The notes under the pieces are model-generated. The model did not search any database and was not told the origin of the DNA. It saw only the letters and a program-made list of their open reading frames with translations. From Dongia_A sp044226685 (GTDB lineage: Bacteria; Pseudomonadota; Alphaproteobacteria; Dongiales; Dongiaceae): a stretch of DNA of 64,000 bases. Numbering within the stretch: position 1 is the first letter of the stretch; every line of letters starts with the position of its first letter. Location of the stretch: assembly GCA_044226685.1 (NCBI GenBank), contig JBGAGP010000001.1, forward strand, positions 1-64,000, written 5' to 3'. Both the position numbers and the translations under genes were made by a program. Positions 22,907 through 31,551 of the stretch are shown in pieces.

Positions 22907-24304
22907 ATGAGCCCGAGGCCGAATTCCCTGGCGGCGAAAGACGCCGCCTTCCACTTCCACGGCTACACCAACGCCCTGAAGAACGAGCAGGAGGGCGGCT
23001 TCATCGTCACCCACGGAAAGGGCGTCTTCATCTACACCGAGGACGGCAAGGAATACATGGATGGCCTCTCGGGCCTGTGGTGCTCGTCCCTCGGCTTCGG
23101 CGAGGAACCGCGCCTGGTCGAGGCGGCGGTGAAGCAGATGAAGGCGCTGTCCTTCTATCACACCTTCTCCAACAAGACGGCGGGCGTCGTCTCGGAGCTG
23201 GCGGAGAAGCTGGTGAACCTGGCGCCGGTGCCGATGTCCAAGGCCTATTTCTGCAATTCCGGCTCGGAAGCCAACGACACCGTCATCAAGATGGTGCGCT
23301 ACTACAACAACGCGCTCGGCCGGCCGCAGAAGAAAAAGCTGATCTCGCGGGTGAAGGCCTATCACGGCGTGACCGTGGCGGCGGGTTCGCTGACCGGCCT
23401 GCCGGTCGTGCACAAGGATTTCGATCTGCCGATCGCCGGCGTGCTGCACACCGATTGCCCGCACCACTATCGCTTCGGAAAGCCTGGCGAGACCGAGGAG
23501 CAGTTCGCCACGCGCTGCGCCGAGAGCCTGGAGAAGCTGATCCTGGCCGAGGGGCCGGACACCATCGCCGCCATGTTCGCCGAGCCGGTGATGGGTGCCG
23601 GCGGCGTCATCGTGCCGCCCAAGACCTATTGGGAAAAGGTCCAGGCCGTCCTCAAGAAATACGACATCCTGCTGGTCGCCGACGAGGTGATCTGCGGCTT
23701 CGGCCGCACCGGCAACTTCTGGGGCTCGCAGACTTTCGGCATGAAGCCGGACATCATGACCATGGCCAAGCAATTGTCGGCCGGCGTGCTGCCGATCGCC
23801 GCGATCATGATGAACCAGCGCGTCTACGAGGTGCTGCGCGACAACAGCGCCAAGAACGTCGTGTTCGGCCACGGCATCACCTATTCCGGCCATCCGGCCT
23901 GCGCCGCCGTGGCGCTGGAGACGCTCAACATCTACGAGGAGCGCAAGATCGTCGACCGCGTGCGGGCGCTGGCGCCGCGCTTCCTGGAGCGGATGCGCGC
24001 CTTCGCCGATCATCCGCTGGTCGGCGAGTGCCGCGGCGTCGGCCTGGTCGGCGCCATCGAGCTGGTCAAGAACAAGGCGACGCATGAGAGCTTCGACCCG
24101 GCCCTGGCGGTCGGCGCCAATCTGGTCCGCCTGGCGCACGACCATGGCCTGATCATCCGCCCGGTCGCGGATTCGCTCGCCATCTGCCCGCCACTCATCT
24201 CCACCGAGGCGGAGATCGACAGCCTGTTCGACCGCTTCGGCAAGGCGCTCGCCGACACCCAGGCCTGGCTGAAGCAGAGCGGCCACCTGCCGGCGGCGGC
24301 ATAG
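22907..24304 (+). CDS. Class III aminotransferase (omega-amino acid/polyamine-pyruvate type)
   Basis: A 465-aa PLP enzyme. Lys288 in IMTMAKQLSAG is the Schiff-base lysine. The PLP-phosphate loop is YFCNSGSEANDTVIKMVRYY, and the Asp motif is LLVADEVICGFGRTGNFWG. LSGLWCSSLGFGEEPRLVEA matches the putrescine/taurine/beta-alanine:pyruvate transaminase group (SpuC-like). It probably transfers an omega-amino group to pyruvate; exact donor specificity cannot be told. It is followed by a strong palindromic terminator and is divergent from the DapB-like gene. Confidence 0.9.
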   Translation: MSPRPNSLAAKDAAFHFHGYTNALKNEQEGGFIVTHGKGVFIYTEDGKEYMDGLSGLWCSSLGFGEEPRLVEAAVKQMKALSFYHTFSNKTAGVVSELAEKLVNLAPVPMSKAYFCNSGSEANDTVIKMVRYYNNALGRPQKKKLISRVKAYHGVTVAAGSLTGLPVVHKDFDLPIAGVLHTDCPHHYRFGKPGETEEQFATRCAESLEKLILAEGPDTIAAMFAEPVMGAGGVIVPPKTYWEKVQAVLKKYDILLVADEVICGFGRTGNFWGSQTFGMKPDIMTMAKQLSAGVLPIAAIMMNQRVYEVLRDNSAKNVVFGHGITYSGHPACAAVALETLNIYEERKIVDRVRALAPRFLERMRAFADHPLVGECRGVGLVGAIELVKNKATHESFDPALAVGANLVRLAHDHGLIIRPVADSLAICPPLISTEAEIDSLFDRFGKALADTQAWLKQSGHLPAAA

Positions 24305-24315
24305 CTGCACTGACA

Positions 24316-24342
24316 CGCCCTCCCCCGGATCGGGGGAGGGCG
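24316..24342. terminator. Perfect 11-bp stem hairpin after the aminotransferase
   Basis: CGCCCTCCCCC-GGATC-GGGGGAGGGCG is an 11-bp perfect GC-rich stem with a 5-nt loop, 11 bases after the stop. There is no T-run, but it has the form of an extragenic palindrome that can act as terminator or mRNA 3' stabiliser. Confidence 0.7.
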
Positions 24343-24443
24343 TCGCGCTTGGCAACAAACGCCAAGACTGCTGCCAGGCTTCGCGGCGACGTTGTGCCAA
24401 GCTCGTCGGCGACCATGTCGACCCGGGACAGCAGGAGCAACCG

Positions 24444-25277
24444 ATGCCAAGAACCCAACTCGAGAAAGTCCAGGACTTCCGCGCGCTGCATGCGCGCCCT
24501 GGCGCCTTCGTCATTCCCAATCCCTGGGACGCGGGCTCGGCGCGGCTGCTCGCCTCGCTCGGCTTCGAGGCGCTGGCGACGACCAGCGCCGGACATGCCT
24601 TCACGCTGGGCAAGAAGGACGGTGACATCACCCGCGACGAGGCGATGGCCCATGCCCGGATGATGGTCGAGGCGGTGGACCTGCCCGTCGCGGCCGATCT
24701 GGAGAAATGCTTCGCCGACGACCCCGAGCAGGCGGCGAAGGCCATTCCCCTCGCCGCCGCCACGGGCCTGGTCGGCGGCTCGATCGAGGATGCGAGCGGC
24801 GATCCGGCGCGTCCGATCTACGATTTCAACCTGGCCGTGGAGCGCGTGGTGGCGGCGGTCGAGGCGGTGCGCCGTTTGCCGGTCCCATATGTCCTGACCG
24901 CGCGGGCGGAGAATTTCCTGCACGGCAGGCCCGATCTCGACGACACCATCAAGCGGTTGCAGGCCTTCGAGGCGGCGGGCGCCGAGGTGCTGTTCGCGCC
25001 GGGGCTGCGCACGCTGGAGCAGATCCGCACGGTGTGCAGCAGCGTTTCCAGACCGGTAAATGTCGTGATGGGATTGGTCGGAATCGACCTCTCGGTGCAA
25101 CAATTGGCGGAAGCCGGGGTCAAGCGGATCAGCCTGGGCTCGTCCCTGGCGCGGCTGGCCCTGGCGGCGGCCTTGCGGGCCGGGCGGGAGATTCGCGAGC
25201 AAGGCAGCTTCGGTTTCGCCAGGGACGCCCTGCCCTCGGCGGAAGCCAACGGGCTGATGCGCGGAAAGGGCGCATAG
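24444..25277 (+). CDS. Isocitrate lyase/PEP mutase family protein
   Basis: A 277-aa TIM-barrel protein. PGAFVIPNPWDAGSARLLASLG, TTSAGHAFTLGKKDGD and VAADLEKCFADD are typical; Cys89 takes the place of the gating-loop Cys in KKCGH. Also present are GGSIEDASGD (metal-binding Asp/Glu) and LTARAENFLHGRPDLDDTI. The family includes oxaloacetate hydrolases, 2-methylisocitrate lyases and C-C or P-C lyases; substrate is not predictable. The ATG follows an AGGAGCAACCG ribosome-binding site. Confidence 0.88.
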   Translation: MPRTQLEKVQDFRALHARPGAFVIPNPWDAGSARLLASLGFEALATTSAGHAFTLGKKDGDITRDEAMAHARMMVEAVDLPVAADLEKCFADDPEQAAKAIPLAAATGLVGGSIEDASGDPARPIYDFNLAVERVVAAVEAVRRLPVPYVLTARAENFLHGRPDLDDTIKRLQAFEAAGAEVLFAPGLRTLEQIRTVCSSVSRPVNVVMGLVGIDLSVQQLAEAGVKRISLGSSLARLALAAALRAGREIREQGSFGFARDALPSAEANGLMRGKGA

Positions 25278-25384
25278 GCGGGCGGCGGGAAAGCCTTCAT
25301 ATTTTCTGAACCCGCGCGATATTAGGATTATCGGCTGAAGGCTTCGGCCGGGGCATGTGTTCAGGGCGACGGGTCAGAGTGGAC

Positions 25385-26602
25385 ATGGACTACGAGCAGT
25401 TCTTCCGTGAGCGGCTGGGATCGCTGAAAGCCGAGGGCCGCTACCGCGTCTTCGCCGACATGGCGCGTCTCGCCGGACGTTTTCCGCGCGCCCTTTGGCA
25501 CGAGCGGCCCGATGCGGAACCGCGCGAGGTCATCATTTGGTGCTCCAACGACTATCTCGGCATGGGCCAGCACCCGGCCGTGCTGGCGGCGATGCAGGAG
25601 GCGATCGCCGCCCATGGCGCCGGCGCCGGCGGCACCCGCAACATTTCCGGCACGACGCATGGGCATGTCCTGCTGGAGCGCGACCTGGCCGCCTGGCACG
25701 GCAAGCAGGCCGCACTGCTGTTCACCTCCGGTTTCGTCTCGAACGAGGCGACGCTCGGCGTGCTGGCCCGCCAATTGCCCAATGCCGTGGTGTTCTCGGA
25801 TGCGCAGAATCACGCCTCGATGATCGCCGGCATCCGCAACAGCCGGGCGGAATACCACGTCTTCCGCCACAACGACGCGGCGCATCTGCGCGAATTGCTG
25901 GCCAAGGTGGAGCCCGGCCGGCCCAAGATCGTCGCCTTTGAATCGGTCTATTCGATGGACGGCGACATCGCGCCCATCGCGGCGCTGTGCGACGTAGCAC
26001 AGGAGTTCGGCGCCCTCACCTATCTCGACGAGGTGCATGCGGTCGGCATGTACGGCGCCACCGGCGCCGGCATCGCCGAGCGCGATCGCCTGGCTCACCG
26101 CATTGACGTGATCGAGGGTACCTTCGCCAAGGCCTTCGGGCTGATCGGCGGCTACATCGCCGGCTCGACGGCCCTGGTCGATTTCGTGCGCTCCTATGCG
26201 CCGGGCTTCATCTTCACCACCGCCTTGCCGCCGGCCATCGTCGCCGGCATCCGCGCCAGCCTGGGAGTGCTGCGCGGGGCCGGCGATCTGCGCGCCCGGC
26301 ACCAGGAGCGCGCGGGACGCCTGCGCGCGCGTCTGACAGAGGCCGGCCTACCGGTCATGGCAAATGACAGCCATATCGTGCCGCTGCTGGTGGGCGAGCC
26401 GAACGCCTGCAAGGCGATCAGCGACCGCCTGTTGCGCGGCTTCGGCCATTACGCCCAGCCGATCAACTATCCGACGGTGCCGAAGGGTACCGAGCGCCTG
26501 CGCTTCACGCCGGCGCCGCAGCATGACGATGCAATGATCGAGGATCTGGTCCGCGCGCTCGGCGCCTGCTGGCGCGAGTTGTCCCTGCCGGTCGCCGTCT
26601 AG
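25385..26602 (+). CDS. hemA: 5-aminolevulinate synthase
   Basis: A 405-aa alpha-oxoamine synthase that condenses glycine and succinyl-CoA, the first step of haem and tetrapyrrole synthesis by the C4 route. Recognised segments are YRVFADMARLAGRFPRA, IIWCSNDYLGMGQHP, GAGAGGTRNISGTTHGH, YLDEVHAVGMYGATGAGIAE and the PLP lysine (about Lys248) in IEGTFAKAFGLIGGYIAGS. The presence of this enzyme is a marker of alphaproteobacteria. The ATG at 25385 gives the standard N-terminus (MDYEQFFRERL); an upstream in-frame start at 25355 is unlikely. It ends 4 bp from a convergent LysR gene. Confidence 0.95.
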   Translation: MDYEQFFRERLGSLKAEGRYRVFADMARLAGRFPRALWHERPDAEPREVIIWCSNDYLGMGQHPAVLAAMQEAIAAHGAGAGGTRNISGTTHGHVLLERDLAAWHGKQAALLFTSGFVSNEATLGVLARQLPNAVVFSDAQNHASMIAGIRNSRAEYHVFRHNDAAHLRELLAKVEPGRPKIVAFESVYSMDGDIAPIAALCDVAQEFGALTYLDEVHAVGMYGATGAGIAERDRLAHRIDVIEGTFAKAFGLIGGYIAGSTALVDFVRSYAPGFIFTTALPPAIVAGIRASLGVLRGAGDLRARHQERAGRLRARLTEAGLPVMANDSHIVPLLVGEPNACKAISDRLLRGFGHYAQPINYPTVPKGTERLRFTPAPQHDDAMIEDLVRALGACWRELSLPVAV

Positions 26603-26606
26603 GCGC

Positions 26607-27476
26607 CTACGCGCTCAGCTTCTGCTCGATGCGATCGAGGCTGTCCAGCAGATGGTCGGCCAGGCGCTGGCCGGCGCCGTTCAAACCGTCGGGATGGCGG
26701 AACAGGCCGACGCTGACCATGCCGAGGTCCGGCCAGGGCTTGCGCCGCTCGACCCGGAGATCGGCGGGCGCCGTGGTCTCGGCGAAGGCCGCGGCGCCGA
26801 GGCCGGAACGCACCGCGTCGGTCACGCTGGTGAAGGATGGGCTGGTCATGACGATGCGCCAGTTGAGGCCTTCCTCGGCCAGGCGCTTCAGGATCCGCGC
26901 CCGGTAGACGCAGCCCTCCGGGTAGCAGACCAGCGGCAGCACGCTGTCGCCGCCGGGCTTCAGGTTCGGCGGCGCGATCCACACCAGGCGCTCGTTCCAG
27001 GTCTTGACCGCATTGTCGCTGACCCGCTCCGGCGTCATGGCGACGATCATGTCGAACTTGCCCGCCTTCAGGCCTTCGAGCAGCGTGTGGCTCAGCTCCG
27101 ATTGCAGGTCGAGCACGACATTGGGCTCGGCCTGGACGAAACGGCTCAACGCCATCGGCAGCATCGCCACCGAGAAATCATTGGGGATGCCCACGCGGAG
27201 CACGATGCCCTGCCGCGACGGCGCGAAACGGTCCAGCAGTTCGTCATTGAGCCGCAGCATGCGCCGCGCGTAGCCAAGCACTGTCTGCCCGGGCTCGGTC
27301 GCCCGCGCCGGACGGGCCCGTTCGATCAACTCCTGGTCGAACATCGTCTCGAGGCGCTTGATTTGCAGGCTGACAGCCGGCTGCGTGCAGCCTAGCTGTT
27401 CGGCGGCAGCGGCGAAGCTTCCGGTCTCGACGACCGCCAAGAACGTCCGCAACAGATCCAAGTCGACGTGGCGCAT
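26607..27476 (-). CDS. LysR-family transcriptional regulator (candidate regulator of creatine module)
   Basis: A 289-aa LTTR. The HTH is LLRTFLAVVETGSFAAAAEQ, then LGCTQPAVSLQIKRLE, followed by a two-lobed effector domain (GIVLRVGIPNDFSVAML, then GCVYRARILKRLAEEG). The ATG at 27476 gives MRHVDLDLLRTF; a longer form from 27539 would overrun the promoter region. It is divergent from creatinase across a 332-bp AT-rich gap, the standard LTTR arrangement, so control of creatinase and the ABC genes is a reasonable inference. Confidence 0.9.
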   Translation of the reverse strand: MRHVDLDLLRTFLAVVETGSFAAAAEQLGCTQPAVSLQIKRLETMFDQELIERARPARATEPGQTVLGYARRMLRLNDELLDRFAPSRQGIVLRVGIPNDFSVAMLPMALSRFVQAEPNVVLDLQSELSHTLLEGLKAGKFDMIVAMTPERVSDNAVKTWNERLVWIAPPNLKPGGDSVLPLVCYPEGCVYRARILKRLAEEGLNWRIVMTSPSFTSVTDAVRSGLGAAAFAETTAPADLRVERRKPWPDLGMVSVGLFRHPDGLNGAGQRLADHLLDSLDRIEQKLSA

Positions 27477-27808
27477 GCAAAGCCCATTTTGTTTGCTTAT
27501 TGGCGCATCCGATTCCCCGAAGGGTATTATAGGTTCCAATGCATCAATTGTTCGGGCGCATCCGGCTTAATCCTTTCGGACTATGCACTTGCTGGCCGGA
27601 TGCACCGCGACCCGCCAAGGACTATTTTCCACAACCACTTCCAGTCGAACAAGCGGAATGGCGGTCAGGCCGCTGAGCAATGGGACTGTCGGGCGAGCGT
27701 GGCGACAAACTCAATAAATAATCAAAATAAATATATTGGATAAATAAAATTTATTAATTATAGGGGTGGGCCTATGCTTCGGTCCGCCACGCAGCCGATG
27801 GAGCCAGC
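27477..27808. promoter_or_regulatory. AT-rich divergent control region (LysR / creatinase)
   Basis: A 332-bp non-coding gap. The half nearest creatinase (about 27710-27765) is strikingly AT-rich for this genome (ATAAATATATTGGATAAAT). It includes a 13-bp dyad AATAAA-A-TTTATT at 27743-27755. No ORF with good codon use is present. It most likely holds both divergent promoters and the LTTR binding sites. Confidence 0.55.
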
Positions 27809-29050
27809 ATGTACCAGACGCCCGCTGTGCCCCCGCTCCTCAGCGATCTCCCGGCCACCAAGCAGATTCGCAACGGGGCGCCGGTCCGCCGGACCTTCTC
27901 CGACACGGAATATCAACGCCGGCAAACCGAGCTGCGCCGGATCATGGCGGCGCAGGATCTCGAGGCGGCCCTGTTCACCTCGATCCACAACATCGCCTAC
28001 TACAGCGATCTCCTGTACTGCTCCTTCGGGCGGCCCTATGGCCTTGTCGCCACGGCCGAGCGGATCACCAGCATCAGCGCCAACATCGATGGCGGCCAGC
28101 CGTGGCGCCGCACCTTCGGAGACAACATCGTCTACACCGACTGGCAGCGCGATAACTTCTATCGCGCCGTCCGCCAGGCGCTGCCCACCTGCCGCCGCCT
28201 GGGCGTGGAGTTCGATCACCTGACGCTGGAGAAGCGCGCCAAGCTCGAAGCGCTCTATCCCGGCACGGCGCTCGTGGACATCGCGCCGGCCTGCATGCAG
28301 GCGCGGATGGTGAAATCGGCGGAAGAGATCGCCCACATCAAGGAAGGCGCCCGCATCGCCGATATCGGCGGGGCTGCTTGCGTCGAGGCCATCGCCGAGG
28401 GCGTCGCGGAATACGAAGTGGCGCTGCACGCGACCCAGGCCATGGTGCGTGAGATCGGCCGCAGCTTCCCCGACGGCGAGCTGATGGATACCTGGACCTG
28501 GTTCCAGTCAGGCATCAATACCGACGGCGCGCACAATCCGGTCACCGCGCGCCGGCTGCGCAAGGGCGATATCCTCAGCCTGAACTGCTTTCCCATGATC
28601 GCCGGCTACTACACGGCGCTCGAGCGGACCTTGTTCCTCGATCACGCCTCCGACGCACATCTGCGCTACTGGGAGATCAACGTCGAGGTGCACCGCGCCG
28701 GACTGGAATTGGTCCGCCCGGGAGTCCGCTGCTGCGATGTCGCCCGGCAGTTGAACGAGATCTTCGCGCGGCGCGGCGTGCTGTCGCATCGCACCTTCGG
28801 CTATGGTCATTCTTTCGGCATCCTGTGCCACTATTTTGGGCGCGAAGCGGGGCTCGAGTTCCGCGAGGACATCGAGACAGTTCTGTCGCCCGGCATGGTG
28901 GTCTCGATCGAGCCGATGATCATGATCCCCGAAGGAATGCCCGGCGCGGGCGGCTATCGCGAGCACGACATCCTGGTGGTCACGGAGAATGGTGCGCTCG
29001 ACATCACCGGTTTTCCCTTCGGGCCCGCGCACAACATCATTCAACGATAA
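27809..29050 (+). CDS. Creatinase (creatine amidinohydrolase)
   Basis: A 413-aa cytosolic 'pita-bread' enzyme that hydrolyses creatine to sarcosine and urea. It matches the Pseudomonas creatinase sequence as I remember it over almost its full length: IRNGAPVRRTFSDTEYQRRQ, NIAYYSDLLYCSFGRPYGLV, ISANIDGGQPWRRT, FQSGINTDGAHNPVTARR, NCFPMIAGYYTALERTLFLD and FGYGHSFGILCHYFGREAGL. His242 in TDGAHNP corresponds to catalytic His232. Metal ligands of M24 peptidases are not needed in this subgroup. It stands divergent from a LysR gene and upstream of an ABC transporter. Confidence 0.96.
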   Translation: MYQTPAVPPLLSDLPATKQIRNGAPVRRTFSDTEYQRRQTELRRIMAAQDLEAALFTSIHNIAYYSDLLYCSFGRPYGLVATAERITSISANIDGGQPWRRTFGDNIVYTDWQRDNFYRAVRQALPTCRRLGVEFDHLTLEKRAKLEALYPGTALVDIAPACMQARMVKSAEEIAHIKEGARIADIGGAACVEAIAEGVAEYEVALHATQAMVREIGRSFPDGELMDTWTWFQSGINTDGAHNPVTARRLRKGDILSLNCFPMIAGYYTALERTLFLDHASDAHLRYWEINVEVHRAGLELVRPGVRCCDVARQLNEIFARRGVLSHRTFGYGHSFGILCHYFGREAGLEFREDIETVLSPGMVVSIEPMIMIPEGMPGAGGYREHDILVVTENGALDITGFPFGPAHNIIQR

Positions 29051-29052
29051 GA

Positions 29053-29131
29053 GTGAAATCCTTTCACCTCAGCGCGGCACGCAACGTGCGTTGACCGGGC
29101 GGACAGTAATTTCGCGTTGACTCCCAACGCG
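29053..29131 (+). promoter_or_regulatory. Three consecutive hairpins between creatinase and the ABC operon
   Basis: Three perfect stem-loops lie in the 185-bp gap. They are GTGAAA-TCC-TTTCAC (29053-29067), GCACG-CAA-CGTGC (29077-29089), and CGCGTTG-ACTCC-CAACGCG (29113-29131). None has a T-run. They may attenuate or stabilise the messenger between creatinase and the transporter, which would set different expression levels for the two parts. Confidence 0.5.
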
Positions 29132-29235
29132 GATAAGAGCGTAAAAGAATTTGACCGCCCGGGCGAGGCGAGAGCGAACAACGCTCCGCCGATCGACGGA
29201 TCAAGCGGCAGACAGGGAAGGGCTGGCGACAGGGC

Positions 29236-30330
29236 ATGAGCACGAGCGGCAACGCTTTCGTCAATTTCATCGACGTCCAGAAGACCTATGACGGCGAGAC
29301 CCTGGTGGTGAAAAACCTCAATCTCGCCATCCAGCGCGGCGAGTTCCTGACCCTGCTTGGCCCGTCAGGATCCGGCAAGACCACGACCCTGATGATGCTC
29401 GCCGGTTTCGAGGTGCCGACCCACGGCCGCATCGAGCTGGACGGCCAGGAAATCAACAACCTGGCGCCGCACAAGCGCAACATCGGCATGGTGTTCCAGA
29501 ACTATGCCCTGTTCCCGCACATGACGGTGGAAGAGAATCTCGGCTTCCCGCTCTCGGTGCGCAAGATGGACAAGGCGGAGATCGACCGCAAGATCGACCG
29601 CGCCCTCGCCATGGTGCAGCTGTCGCAGATGCGCAAGCGCCGGCCGGCGCAGCTCTCCGGCGGCCAGCAGCAGCGCGTGGCGCTCGCCCGTGCCCTCGTC
29701 TTCGATCCCAAGCTGGTGCTGATGGACGAGCCGCTGGGCGCGCTCGACAAGCAGCTGCGCGAGCACATGCAGCTCGAGATCAAGCACATCCACCAGAACC
29801 TGGGCGTCACCGTCGTCTACGTCACGCACGACCAGGGCGAGGCGCTGACCATGTCGGACCGCGTCGCGGTGTTCAGCGACGGCGAGATCCAGCAATTGGC
29901 GACCCCGGCGGATCTCTACGAACAGCCGCAGAACTCCTTCGTCGCGCAGTTCATCGGCGAGAACAACCGGTTGAGCGGCGTGGTCACCGAATGCGGCGGC
30001 GGCCAGTGCCGGGTGAAGATCGGCGAGGCCGGCGAGATCCGCGCCCTGCCGGTGAAGATCGATGCCGCCGGCCAGAAGACGACTTTGTCGCTGCGCCCCG
30101 AGCGCGTGCGCATCAATCCGGCCAATGGCGACTGCGCCAACCTGTTCGACGCGCGGGTGGAGGAGCTCATCTACATGGGCGACCACACGCGGGCGCGGGT
30201 CCAGGTCCTGGGGCACAGCAATTTCGTCATCAAGGTGCCGAACTCCGAGGGCGTGCCGGCGCTGGCGCCGGGCGCCACCATCCGCGTCGGCTGGCGGCCG
30301 GAGGATTGCCGCGCGCTCGACGCGTTCTGA
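29236..30330 (+). CDS. ABC transporter ATP-binding protein (PotA-like)
   Basis: A 364-aa ATPase. Walker A is GPSGSGKTT, the Q-loop region is NIGMVFQNYALFPHMTVEEN, the signature is LSGGQQQRVALARAL, Walker B is LVLMDEPLGALD, and the H-loop is YVTHDQGEALTMSDR. A C-terminal TOBE_2 domain (about residues 280-360) marks the polyamine/opine/iron class. It powers import by the two permeases downstream. A GGCGACAGGG stretch precedes the ATG. It is the first gene of an ABC operon after creatinase. Confidence 0.93.
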   Translation: MSTSGNAFVNFIDVQKTYDGETLVVKNLNLAIQRGEFLTLLGPSGSGKTTTLMMLAGFEVPTHGRIELDGQEINNLAPHKRNIGMVFQNYALFPHMTVEENLGFPLSVRKMDKAEIDRKIDRALAMVQLSQMRKRRPAQLSGGQQQRVALARALVFDPKLVLMDEPLGALDKQLREHMQLEIKHIHQNLGVTVVYVTHDQGEALTMSDRVAVFSDGEIQQLATPADLYEQPQNSFVAQFIGENNRLSGVVTECGGGQCRVKIGEAGEIRALPVKIDAAGQKTTLSLRPERVRINPANGDCANLFDARVEELIYMGDHTRARVQVLGHSNFVIKVPNSEGVPALAPGATIRVGWRPEDCRALDAF

Positions 30331-30422
30331 CTTCAACCGGCCCCGGTTCGATCGGCCCGCGAACCGGCGGAGCAATGCCGGGCAAGCAAGCAAAGGGCCG
30401 TTGGGAAAACGAGGAGGCTTAC

Positions 30423-31484
30423 GTGAAGACCATACTGACCATGACCGCCAGCGCCCTGGCGATGACCATCGCCATGACCGCGGCAGAGGTGCCGACCGCC
30501 ATCGCGCAGGAGAAGCAGCTCACCATCGTCTCCTGGGGCGGCGCCTACCAGGAGAGCCAGCGCAAGGCCTATTACGAGCCCTACATGAAGGAAAAGGGCG
30601 TGAAGGTCGTCGAGGAGGAATACGACGGCGAGCTCGGCAAGGTGAAGGCGATGAAGGACGCCGGCAACGTCACCTGGGACGTTCTCGATGTCGATACCGC
30701 GCATGCGCTTGCCGGCTGCGACGAGGGCCTGCTGGAGAAGCTCGACTACTCCAAGATCGCCGACCGGTCGAAGTTCCTGCCCAACACGGCGCTGGATTGC
30801 GCCGTCGGCACCATCGCCTATTCGACGATCTTCGCCTACAACGCCGACGTCTATAAGGACAATGCGCCGGCGACCATCGCCGACCTGTACGACACGGCGA
30901 AGTTCCCGGGCAAGCGGGCCCTGCTGAAGAAGCCCTTCGGCAACCTGGAATGGGCGCTGGTCGCCGACGGCGTGCCGGGCGACAAGGTCTATGAAGTCCT
31001 CAGCACGCCGGAAGGCGTCGACCAGGCCTTCAAGAAGCTGGACACCATCAAGAAGGACATCGTGTGGTGGGAAGCCGGCGCCCAGCCGCCGGAACTGCTC
31101 GCCAACGGCGAAGTGGTCATGACCAGCGCCTGGAACGGCCGCATCGGCAACGCGATCAAGGAAGGCAAGAACTTCAAGATCGTCTGGGACCATCAGGAGT
31201 TCGACTGGGACCTGTGGTCGATCCCGGCCGGCACCAAGAACCTGGACCAGGCCTATGACTTCCTGAAGTTCGCCAGCGACCCGAAGAACATGTCGCAGCA
31301 GTCGAAATACATCGCCTACGCGCCGACCCATGTCGACGCCATCGCGCTGGTCGACCCGGCCATCGCGCCGACGCTGCCGACCTATCCGGACAACATGAAG
31401 AACGCCATCTCGACCGATTGGACGTTCTGGGCCGACAACAACGAAGAGCTGACCAAGCGTTTCAACGCCTGGCTGGCGCAATAG
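30423..31484 (+). CDS. ABC transporter periplasmic substrate-binding protein (PotD-like)
   Basis: A 353-aa secreted binding protein with a signal peptide (residues 1-29, ending PTAIAQ). The mature protein begins with KQLTIVSWGGAYQESQRKAY, the N-terminal pattern of the polyamine/PotD cluster. Aromatic residues that could cage a cationic ligand occur in IVWWEAGAQPPE and MTSAWNGRI. The start is a GTG at 30423 with GAGGAGG about 8 nt upstream. The neighbouring creatinase suggests creatine or a similar guanidino ligand, by inference only. Confidence 0.9.
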   Translation: MKTILTMTASALAMTIAMTAAEVPTAIAQEKQLTIVSWGGAYQESQRKAYYEPYMKEKGVKVVEEEYDGELGKVKAMKDAGNVTWDVLDVDTAHALAGCDEGLLEKLDYSKIADRSKFLPNTALDCAVGTIAYSTIFAYNADVYKDNAPATIADLYDTAKFPGKRALLKKPFGNLEWALVADGVPGDKVYEVLSTPEGVDQAFKKLDTIKKDIVWWEAGAQPPELLANGEVVMTSAWNGRIGNAIKEGKNFKIVWDHQEFDWDLWSIPAGTKNLDQAYDFLKFASDPKNMSQQSKYIAYAPTHVDAIALVDPAIAPTLPTYPDNMKNAISTDWTFWADNNEELTKRFNAWLAQ

Positions 31485-31551
31485 CCATCGCGGACCGGGC
31501 GGCGCCGGAGGTTTTCCGGCGCCGCTTGGCCGGTGACGGATGGAAGCCCGC

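Noticed and set aside
27809..29050. Annotating the M24 protein as Xaa-Pro aminopeptidase
   Set aside because: Full-length agreement with creatinase, including the TDGAHNP catalytic segment, is much stronger.
29051..29235. Guanidine-type riboswitch before the ABC operon
   Set aside because: It was considered because of guanidino metabolism. The hairpin loops (TCC, CAA, ACTCC) lack the ACGR loops of the guanidine-II class, and no ykkC-like core was seen.
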